This document shows, one piece after another, positions 58,140-64,000 of a DNA stretch of 64,000 nt. The notes below the pieces were generated by a model that had not been told where the DNA came from, searched no databases, and saw nothing but the letters and a program-made list of their open reading frames with translations. The position numbers and the translations under genes were made by a program. Numbering within the stretch: the stretch's first letter is position 1; the number at the start of each line of letters is the position of its first letter. The stretch comes from Streptomyces camelliae. Lineage in GTDB: Bacteria > Actinomycetota > Actinomycetes > Streptomycetales > Streptomycetaceae. The stretch is from contig NZ_CP115300.1 in the NCBI RefSeq assembly GCF_027625935.1, positions 1,054,001-1,118,000 on the forward strand. The letters are read 5' to 3'.

Positions 58140-59235
58140 GATTCTGCCGGTGCTGGCCCGGTGGCATGCGGCCGGGGTGCCGTTCGGGCTGGCCACGGTC
58201 GTCGCGGTCAGCCGCAGCGCCCCGCGCGGGCCCGGCGCCGCCATGGCGGTGGGTCCGGACGACGAGGTCGTGGGGAGCGTGTCCGGCGGCTGTGTGGAGG
58301 GCGCGGTGTTCGAGCTGGCGCAGGAGGTCGTGGCCGGCGGTGAGGCGCGTCTGGAGACGTTCGGGTACAGCGATGCGGACGCCTTCGCGGTCGGGCTCAC
58401 CTGCGGCGGCGAGATCACCCTGCTGGTACGGCCGGTGACCCCGGATTCCGATCCGGCGTTCGGCGCGGTCGCCGCGTCGGTCGCGGCGGGCGAGCCGGTG
58501 ACCGTGGCCACGGTGGTGGACGGACCCGCGCCGCGCGGCGCCACGCTCGCCGTCTGGCCGGACCGGTCGGACGGCACCCTCGGCGCATCCGGACTCGACG
58601 TCGCGGTCACCGCCGACGCGCGCGGCGAACTCGCCCTCGGCGCCTCGGTGGTACGGCACTACGGGCCGCACGGCGAGCGCCGCGAGGACGCCGTGACGGT
58701 GTTCCTCCAGTCGTTCGCGCCGCCGCCGCGCATGCTGGTCTTCGGCGCCATCGACTACGCGGCCGCGGTGGCCCGCATCGGCGACTTCCTCGGCTACCGG
58801 GTGACCGTGTGCGACGCCCGCCCGGTCTTCGCCACGCCCAAGCGCTTCCCGGCGGCCGTCGAGGTCGTGGTCGACTGGCCGCACCGCTACCTCGCCGGCA
58901 CCGAGACCGACGACCGCACGGTGATCTGCGTCCTCACCCACGACCCGAAGTTCGACGTGCCCCTGCTTCAGGAGGCCCTGCGCCGCCCGGCCGCCTACAT
59001 CGGGGCGATGGGCAGCCGGAAGACCCACGACGAGCGGCGTGCGCGGCTCACCGAGTCCGGTCTGACCGCCGCCGAGCTGTCCCGGCTGCGCTCACCGCTC
59101 GGGCTCGACCTCGGTGCCCGCACCCCGGAGGAGGTCGCGGTGTCCGTCGCCGCCGAGATCGTCGCCCTGCGCTGGGGCGGCAGCGGAGCGCCCCTGACCA
59201 CGACCGCCGGAGCCATCCACCCGCCCGCCGCCTGA
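58132..59235 (+). CDS. XdhC/CoxF-family maturation protein
   Basis: 367 residues. The N-terminal XdhC domain includes LATVVAVSRSAPRGPGAAMA and GSVSGGCVEGAVFELAQ; the C-terminal Rossmann part has RMLVFGAIDYAAAVARIGDF and YIGAMGSRKTHDERRARL. XdhC-like proteins carry and sulphurate the molybdenum cofactor before insertion. It overlaps the CoxE-like gene by eight bases, indicating coupled translation. It fits the canonical set of cox accessory genes. Confidence 0.93.
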   Translation: MREILPVLARWHAAGVPFGLATVVAVSRSAPRGPGAAMAVGPDDEVVGSVSGGCVEGAVFELAQEVVAGGEARLETFGYSDADAFAVGLTCGGEITLLVRPVTPDSDPAFGAVAASVAAGEPVTVATVVDGPAPRGATLAVWPDRSDGTLGASGLDVAVTADARGELALGASVVRHYGPHGERREDAVTVFLQSFAPPPRMLVFGAIDYAAAVARIGDFLGYRVTVCDARPVFATPKRFPAAVEVVVDWPHRYLAGTETDDRTVICVLTHDPKFDVPLLQEALRRPAAYIGAMGSRKTHDERRARLTESGLTAAELSRLRSPLGLDLGARTPEEVAVSVAAEIVALRWGGSGAPLTTTAGAIHPPAA

Positions 59236-59266
59236 CGAAGCCCGGCGTGTCCGAGAGGAGCAGGTC

Positions 59267-59911
59267 ATGGAGCTGCACCACGATTTCACCGTCCCCGTCC
59301 CGGTCGACGACGCCTGGCAGGCGCTGCTCGACATCGAAGGGGTCGCGCCCTGTCTGCCGGGCGCGGTGGTGGAGAACGTCGAGAGAGGTGACGGCACGAC
59401 CGTGACCGGCTCGGTGAAGGTGAAGGTCGGCCCGGTCACCGTCGCCTACCGGGGTACGGCGGTCTTCGAGGAGCAGGACGCCTCGGCCCACCGGATGGTG
59501 CTCGTGGCGAGCGGCCGGGAGATGCGGGGCCAGGGCACGGCGCGGGCGACGGTCACCGGCACGCTCAGCGAACACGACGGCGGCACCGCGGTGTCCGTAC
59601 ACACCGAACTGACGGTGACCGGGCGACCGGCACAGTTCGGGCGGGGTGTGCTGGCGGAGGTGGGCGACCGGTTGGCCGGCCAGTTCGCGGCCTGCCTGGC
59701 GGACCGGTTGACCACGGGTCCCGAACCCACCGCCGAGGAACCGGCCGCCCTCACCGACGAACAGCCCCAGCCGCTGGACCTCCTGCGCACGGCCGGAGTC
59801 CCGGTGGCCAAGCGTGCGGCCCTCGCCGTAGCGGCGCTGGCCGCACTGGCGTACGTGGCGAGACGGCTGCTGCGACGCGGGCGGAAGGGCCGCACCTGTC
59901 AACGCGGGTGA
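59267..59911 (+). CDS. coxG: CoxG-like SRPBCC protein with C-terminal membrane anchor
   Basis: 214 residues, start ATG 59267 after GAGAGGAGCAGG. A START/SRPBCC fold (LHHDFTVPVPVDDAWQALLD, GVAPCLPGAVVENVERGDGT) with a hydrophobic cavity is followed by one C-terminal helix, RAALAVAALAALAYVARRLL, and a basic tail. CoxG proteins recruit CO dehydrogenase to the membrane and may shuttle quinone. It closes the operon S-L-M-D-E-F-G; an IS remnant follows at once. Confidence 0.92.
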   Translation: MELHHDFTVPVPVDDAWQALLDIEGVAPCLPGAVVENVERGDGTTVTGSVKVKVGPVTVAYRGTAVFEEQDASAHRMVLVASGREMRGQGTARATVTGTLSEHDGGTAVSVHTELTVTGRPAQFGRGVLAEVGDRLAGQFAACLADRLTTGPEPTAEEPAALTDEQPQPLDLLRTAGVPVAKRAALAVAALAALAYVARRLLRRGRKGRTCQRG

Positions 59912-59948
59912 AGAGGTGAACGCACCGATCCCGGCAGCCGGCTGATCC

Positions 59949-60380
59949 ATGTTTCAGAAGTGTGCTTCGCGCCTTGCCCTGCGCCGTGATCATCTTGGTG
60001 TGGGGCGAGGGGATCTTCCTGACGAGCAGTGGTCGGTGTGGGAGCCATTGCTGCCGGTCGCGGTGTTGGGCAGGCCGACCGTGGGCCGCCGACCATGGCC
60101 TGGGCCGGTCCCGCGTCCGTCCGCTGCGGGTGAGGGGCGACGAGGCTTGTTCGTCCCGCGCCAACCGGGCCTCCCTGCGAAAGCGCGGGATCCGCTGCAC
60201 GATTCCGGAGCCGGCCGACCAGGCCAGGAACCGCAGGCGGCGTGGGAAGACAGGCGGGCGGCCTCCCGCCGTCGACCGGGAGGACGACAAGGCCCGGCAC
60301 GCGGTCACGGTGCGGACGGCGGGCCGAGCCGCGCGACGCAGGAGTGTTGCCGGTGAGAAGGCCGTGCACCACGGGTACCA
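59949..60380 (+). pseudogene. IS5-family transposase remnant
   Basis: Two pieces in different frames: DLPDEQWSVWEPLLPVAVLG followed by RPTVGRRP (near 60010-60100), the usual N-terminus of Streptomyces IS5-type transposases, and RVRGDEACSSRANRASLRKR, IPEPADQARNRRRRGKTGGR and PPAVDREDDKARHAV (about 60130-60310), their middle part. The intervening DDE core and the C-terminus are gone, and a frameshift separates the pieces. No terminal inverted repeats were found by eye. It sits at the end of the cox operon and may mark how it was acquired. Confidence 0.8.
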
Positions 60381-60427
60381 CCCTGCACTGACAATCCCCC
60401 CGTGGATCCCCCGCACCCGCTCCTCGG

Positions 60428-61021
60428 CTACCCGGCGTCGCCCGCCACGCGCGCGTGCAGATGCTGGTCGTGCCAGCCGTCGCTGTGCAGGAGGGCGCTG
60501 CGCTGGGTGCCCTCGTAGGTGTATCCGGCCTTCTCGGCGACCCGGCAGGACGCCGGGTTGGCGACCGAGTGGCACAGGCGCAGGCGGTGCAGGCCCAGGT
60601 CGTCGAAGGCCCACTGGGTGAGCCTGCGGGTGGCCTCGACGGCGATGCCGCCGCCGCGCGCCTCGGGCAGGAGCCAGTAGAGGATCTCGGCGCTGCCGCC
60701 GTGCAGGTCGATGTCGCCCCATCCGCAGAGTCCGACGGCCGGGCCGTCCGGTCTGGCGATGGCCCATATCGCGGCGATCTCGGCCCGCCAGCGGGCGTGC
60801 ATGCGCTCGATCCTGGCGCACGCCTCCTCACGGCTGCCGACGGTGAAGCGGTTCCACGTGCGGATCGCGGGATCCTGGCCGGCGGTCAGCAGCGTCTCGG
60901 CGTCGTCGGAGCGCCAGGGCCGTAGCTGGAGTCCGCCGGGCAGAGCGAGTACGGGCTGCTCGCCGCCGGCCATGCGACCCGCCGGAACGACGTCACCCGG
61001 TATGCCGTTGTCAGAGATCAT
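60428..61021 (-). CDS. GNAT-family N-acetyltransferase (RimJ/RimL-like)
   Basis: 197 residues from ATG at 61021. Core GNAT features: QLRPWRSDDAETLLTAGQDP, LYWLLPEARGGGIAVEATRR (acetyl-CoA loop R/Q-x-x-G-x-G/A as ARGGGIA) and NPASCRVAEKAGYTYEGTQR. This subgroup acetylates the N-terminal Ser/Ala of ribosomal proteins or small amines. The phosphoesterase gene starts upstream on the same strand, 23 bp away, so the two may be co-transcribed. Substrate unknown. Confidence 0.9.
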   Translation of the reverse strand: MISDNGIPGDVVPAGRMAGGEQPVLALPGGLQLRPWRSDDAETLLTAGQDPAIRTWNRFTVGSREEACARIERMHARWRAEIAAIWAIARPDGPAVGLCGWGDIDLHGGSAEILYWLLPEARGGGIAVEATRRLTQWAFDDLGLHRLRLCHSVANPASCRVAEKAGYTYEGTQRSALLHSDGWHDQHLHARVAGDAG

Positions 61022-61044
61022 CTCGGCATCCTGGCACACGGCCG

Positions 61045-61545
61045 CTACCGCTGCGGCAGCCGATGCAGGGTGATCTCGGTGAGGGCGCCTCCGGTGAGGA
61101 TTGCCGTCAGGTAGGTGCAGTGGGGCTGGCGGCGCCGGTCGGTCGGGGAGCCGGGGTTGAGCAGGCGCAGGCCGTTCGGGGCGGTGGTGTCCCAGGGGAT
61201 GTGGCTGTGGCCGAAGACCAGCACGTCGAGATCGGGGAAGCGGGCGGCGCAGCGGGCCTCGCGGCCCTGGGCGGGGCCGGTCTCGTGCACCACGCCGAAG
61301 CGCAGGCCGTCCAGCTCGGCGTACGCCACCTCGGGGAGCCGGGCGCGCAGTTCGGGGCCGTCGTTGTTGCCGTACACCCCGATCAGGCGGCGGCTGCGGC
61401 TCTCCAGCAGGTCCAGGGTGGCGGTGTCGACCCAGTCGCCGGCGTGGAACACCACGTCCGCGCGTGGGAGTTCGGCCAGCAGCTGCTCCGGGAGCCGTTT
61501 GGCGCGCTTGGGCAGGTGGGTGTCGGACAGCATCAGCAGACGCAC
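61045..61545 (-). CDS. YfcE/MJ0936-type metallophosphoesterase
   Basis: 166 residues from GTG at 61545. Metal-binding signature in order: LMLSDTHLPKRAKRL (DxH), VFHAGDWVD (GDxx), GVYGNNDGPELR (GNxD), VVHETG and FGHSHIPWD (GHxH). All ligands of the binuclear centre are present. Family members hydrolyse phosphodiesters, such as 2',3'-cyclic nucleotides. It probably forms an operon with the GNAT gene downstream. Confidence 0.92.
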   Translation of the reverse strand: MRLLMLSDTHLPKRAKRLPEQLLAELPRADVVFHAGDWVDTATLDLLESRSRRLIGVYGNNDGPELRARLPEVAYAELDGLRFGVVHETGPAQGREARCAARFPDLDVLVFGHSHIPWDTTAPNGLRLLNPGSPTDRRRQPHCTYLTAILTGGALTEITLHRLPQR

Positions 61546-61600
61546 AGGGTCAACGTAACCGAGAGGCCGCCCCGGAATTCATCAGGCAAATAATCAGGTG

Positions 61601-61645
61601 GGGCTGAACAGTTTGGACTGGACAGTTTCAGCTGTCGGTCCTACG
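61601..61645 (+). promoter_or_regulatory. Promoter and MarR operator upstream of the MarR-MFS pair
   Basis: TGGACA (61617-61622), 17 bp, TACGCT (61640-61645) form a promoter whose start lies about 10 bp before the ATG. Around the -35, ACAGTTT occurs twice as a direct repeat (61606-61612, 61620-61626) inside outer inverted arms GCTGAA (61601-61606) and TTCAGC (61625-61630). The layout fits autorepression by the MarR protein. Confidence 0.6.
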
Positions 61646-61653
61646 CTGACCGC

Positions 61654-62091
61654 ATGGCTGACATCTCCGACACCGCCACCCGTGCCGCGCGCGATCTGCG
61701 CGTGGTCTTCAGCCGGCTGCGGCGGCGGCTGCGCGAGGTCGCGCAGGACACCGACCTCAGTCCGTCCCAGGAGTCGGCGCTCACCCTGGTCGGCAAGCAC
61801 GGCGCCGCCACGGCCAGCGCCCTCGCCGCCACCGAGGGCGTGCGCCCGCAGTCGATGGCGACCACGCTCGCCGCTCTGGAGCAGCACGGCCTGATCCGGC
61901 GCGCCCCCGACCCGGCCGACGGCCGCCGCCAGCTGGTCACGCTGACCGACACCGGCAGGGCCCGCATCGAGGGCAACCGGCAGGCGCGGGAGGAGTGGCT
62001 GGCCCGCGCTTTCCAGGACCGGTACACCGAGGAGGAGCGGCAGACGGTCCTCACGGCGCTGGAGCTGATGGAACGGCTGTCGCAGCCGTGA
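61654..62091 (+). CDS. MarR-family transcriptional regulator
   Basis: 145 residues from ATG at 61654. Winged helix: LSPSQESALTLVGKHGAATA, LAATEGVRPQSMATTLAALE, HGLIRRAPDPADGRRQLVTL (wing). Such proteins repress drug-efflux genes until a ligand binds. The stop overlaps the start of the MFS transporter (GTGA), so they are co-translated. Operator-like repeats precede the promoter. Confidence 0.93.
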   Translation: MADISDTATRAARDLRVVFSRLRRRLREVAQDTDLSPSQESALTLVGKHGAATASALAATEGVRPQSMATTLAALEQHGLIRRAPDPADGRRQLVTLTDTGRARIEGNRQAREEWLARAFQDRYTEEERQTVLTALELMERLSQP

Positions 62092-63497
62092 TACCCAGGC
62101 TGAGGGGACGCACCGCCCGGGAGGTCGGCCGCCCCGCCCCGGCCGGATTCGACCGCCGGCTCATCGCGCCGATGGCCCTCGGCTCGGTCCTGAACCCCGT
62201 CAACTCCTCCATGATCGCCGTGGCGCTGGTGCCGATCGGCGTCGCCTTCGGTGCCCCGCCCGCCGAGACGGTGTGGCTGGTCTCGGCGCTGTACCTGGCC
62301 ACGGCCGTCGGCCAGCCCGTGATCGGCCGCCTGGTCGACATGTACGGCCCGCGCAGGCTCTACCTCACCGGTACGGCCCTGGTCGGCGTCGCCGGTCTGC
62401 TGGGCGCGCTCGCGCCCTCGCTGGGCGTGCTGATCGCGGCCCGGGTCCTGCTCGGGTTCGGCACGTCGGCGGCGTACCCGGCGGCCATGCGGCTGACCCG
62501 CAGCGAGGCCGAGCGCACCGGGCGGGACAGCCCCGCCGGGGTGCTGGCCGTGCTCGCCGTCGCCAACCAGACGGTGGCCGTCGTCGGGCCCGCGCTCGGC
62601 GGCCTGCTGATCGGGGCAGGCGGCTGGCGCGCCGTGTTCACCGTCAACGTGCCGCTGTCGGCGGCCTGTCTGGTGCTCGGCGCGCTCCGGCTGCCCCGGA
62701 CCGAGACCCGGCGGCGCAGCGTGGACCTGCCCGGCATGGCGCTGTTCGCGCTGATGCTGGTCGCGCTGATGCTGTTCCTGATGGACCCGCGCGGCGACCG
62801 CTGGTATCTGCCGGTGCTGTCGGCCGCCGCGGCCGCCGGTTTCGCGCTGCGCGAGCTGCGGGTGCCGGACCCGTTCGTCGACCTGCGCGTCCTCGGCGGC
62901 AACGGCCCGCTGCTCGCCACCTATCTGCGCCAGCTGCTCGCCTACACCACGTCGTACACCTTCATGTACGGCTACACGCAGTGGCTGGAGCAGGGGCGCG
63001 GGCTCAGTGCCTCCACCGCCGGGCTCCTGCTGCTGCCCCAGTCGGCCGCCGCGCTGGTCGTGTCCGCGCTCAGCGGACGCCGCGAGGCGGTGCGGAGCAA
63101 GCTGCTCGTCGGCTCGGTGCTCCAGGTCGCCGGCTGCGCCCTGCTGCTCCTCGTGCGCGCCGGCAGTCCGCTGTGGCTGCTGCTCGTGGCCGGCGCGGTG
63201 CTCGGCGTCCCGCAGGGGCTGCTCGGCCTGGCCACGCAGAACGCCCTGTACCGGCAGGCCGCCCCGGAGCGGATCGCCTCAGCGGCCGGGCTCCTGCGGA
63301 CCTTCGGCTATCTCGGCGCGCTGGCCGCGTCCGCCGCCACCGCGGGGTTCTACCCGCACCGCGCCGACACCGCCGGGCTGCACGGCCTGGCCCTGTTCAT
63401 GCTCGCCGGCTCCGCCCTGTTGCTGGCGACGACCCTGCCCGACCGTTCCCTCGGCCGGCTCTCCCCCAGACCCACCAGCACCCCTGGAAAGGACTGA
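62088..63497 (+). CDS. MFS drug-efflux transporter (DHA2-like)
   Basis: 469 residues from GTG at 62088, overlapping the MarR stop by four bases. About 12-14 membrane helices; helix 1 region MALGSVLNPVNSSMIAVALV, then motif A-like DMYGPRRLYLTGTALVGVAG and motif C-like NQTVAVVGPALGGLLIGAGG (antiporter signature). It should export drugs or toxic metabolites in exchange for protons. The downstream hydrolase gene starts 8 bp later and may belong to the same operon. Confidence 0.93.
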   Translation: MIPRLRGRTAREVGRPAPAGFDRRLIAPMALGSVLNPVNSSMIAVALVPIGVAFGAPPAETVWLVSALYLATAVGQPVIGRLVDMYGPRRLYLTGTALVGVAGLLGALAPSLGVLIAARVLLGFGTSAAYPAAMRLTRSEAERTGRDSPAGVLAVLAVANQTVAVVGPALGGLLIGAGGWRAVFTVNVPLSAACLVLGALRLPRTETRRRSVDLPGMALFALMLVALMLFLMDPRGDRWYLPVLSAAAAAGFALRELRVPDPFVDLRVLGGNGPLLATYLRQLLAYTTSYTFMYGYTQWLEQGRGLSASTAGLLLLPQSAAALVVSALSGRREAVRSKLLVGSVLQVAGCALLLLVRAGSPLWLLLVAGAVLGVPQGLLGLATQNALYRQAAPERIASAAGLLRTFGYLGALAASAATAGFYPHRADTAGLHGLALFMLAGSALLLATTLPDRSLGRLSPRPTSTPGKD

Positions 63498-63504
63498 CCG
63501 ACTC

Positions 63505-64000
63505 ATGTCGCTCACCACGCTCGACCCCCGTACCGCCCTCGTCGCGATCGACCTGCAGAACGCCATCGTGGCCATGCCGACCCAGCCGTACCCCGGCTCC
63601 GAGGTGGTGGCGCGCACGGCGGAGCTCGCCGACGCCTTCCGCGCCCGGAACCTGCCGGTCGTCCTGGTCCGCGTCTCCTTCGCCGCCGACGGCGGGGACA
63701 TGGTGCCCGGCCGCACCGAGCGCCAGGCCCGCGGCCTCGCCTTCCCCGAGGGCTGGGACGTCATCGTCGACGAACTGTCCGGCCACGCCGGCGACATCCG
63801 TGTCACCAAGCACAACTGGAGCGCCTTCCACGGCACCGACCTGGACGTCCAGCTGCGCCGGCGCGGCATCACGCAGATCGTGCTGACCGGCATCGCCACC
63901 AGCATCGGCGTGGAGTCCACCGCCCGGGACGCCTACGCCCACGGCTACCACGTCACCCTCGCCACCGACGCGATGGCCGACGCCGACGGCGAGGCGCACG
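63505..64000 (+). CDS. Isochorismatase-like hydrolase (3'-truncated by window)
   Basis: First 165 codons; starts ATG 63505 with GGAAAGGA upstream, eight bases after the MFS stop. TALVAIDLQNAIVAM supplies the catalytic Asp, RVTKHNWSAFHGTDL the Lys. At the nucleophile position, VLTGIATSIGVESTARDAYA has Gly where cysteine hydrolases have Cys. True isochorismatases (EntB, PhzD) also have Gly, so it may hydrolyse an enol ether rather than an amide. Probably co-transcribed with the MarR-MFS genes. Confidence 0.9.
   Translation, partial: MSLTTLDPRTALVAIDLQNAIVAMPTQPYPGSEVVARTAELADAFRARNLPVVLVRVSFAADGGDMVPGRTERQARGLAFPEGWDVIVDELSGHAGDIRVTKHNWSAFHGTDLDVQLRRRGITQIVLTGIATSIGVESTARDAYAHGYHVTLATDAMADADGEAH

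Noticed and set aside
1..64000. tRNA, rRNA or intact insertion sequence
   Set aside because: No cloverleaf, rRNA motif or complete transposase with inverted repeats was seen by eye; tRNAscan and ISfinder searches were not possible.

Overview
The window is high-GC actinobacterial DNA, almost certainly from a Streptomyces chromosome. Signs are the strong G/C bias at third codon positions, frequent GTG starts, mycothiol (not glutathione) formaldehyde detoxification, sugar ABC importers without their own ATPase, and streptogrisin-type and GH27-ricin secreted enzymes. It reads as an accessory, arm-like region: about 50 intact genes, many short transcription units each with its own regulator, and five decayed genes.

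Layout. 1-596: end of a P-loop nucleoside/sugar kinase. 652-10044: a carbohydrate-uptake locus. A minus-strand operon encodes a lipoprotein binding protein, two permeases and two unclassified alpha/alpha-toroid (heparinase/lyase-like) enzymes, preceded by a ROK repressor; a divergent BadF-type amino-sugar kinase is driven from a promoter covered by a perfect inverted repeat. 10045-14333: a Tat-exported PAP2 phosphatase/haloperoxidase behind a PHO-box-like array, then a GT39-like mannosyltransferase with an inserted 15-residue repeat. 14412-18029: RpiR regulator, a leader-like segment, a small conserved gene, an envelope protein and an ATP-grasp enzyme. 18350-20204: fossil D-2-hydroxyacid dehydrogenase, then a TetR gene and a DUF35 Zn-ribbon/OB-fold gene, each preceded by the same palindromic 13-mer. 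20244-27363: Gfo/Idh/MocA and FAD oxidoreductases (divergent), a large secreted alpha/beta-hydrolase, a PPOX/F420 protein and a MalY/PatB aminotransferase. 27538-31345: methyltransferase pseudogene, membrane-anchored S1 protease, second ROK regulator. 31450-38218: Gfo/Idh/MocA enzyme, L,D-transpeptidase, PLP enzyme, SDR, DUF4180 protein, and the coupled pair mscR plus metallo-hydrolase. 38445-39030: fossil polyketide-synthase acyltransferase. 39118-43280: hairpin repeat array, small secreted protein, NTF2-like protein, ZTP riboswitch plus folD, GH27-ricin alpha-galactosidase. 43487-49994: glycosyltransferase, alcohol dehydrogenase, TetR, secreted YVTN propeller protein and secreted GH5 glycosidase; the last two share an operator-like palindrome. 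50060-52042: OtrA/TetM-like ribosomal-protection GTPase. 52272-59911: complete seven-gene form II CO-dehydrogenase-like molybdenum hydroxylase operon behind a Crp-like palindrome. 59949-60380: IS5-family transposase remnant. 60428-64000: GNAT, phosphoesterase, a MarR-MFS pair and a partial isochorismatase-like hydrolase.

How it works together: most modules are sugar/glycan scavenging (ABC-lyase locus, GH27, GH5, Gfo/Idh/MocA enzymes), envelope maintenance, or detoxification (mscR, OtrA-like, MarR-MFS), each with a local regulator whose probable operator can be read from the sequence. No CRISPR array, tRNA, rRNA, intact insertion sequence or complete antibiotic cluster was seen. The least familiar unit is the 652-10044 uptake/lyase locus; the most testable new predictions are the paired operators around the two TetR genes. 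All functional calls are by eye, without database searches.
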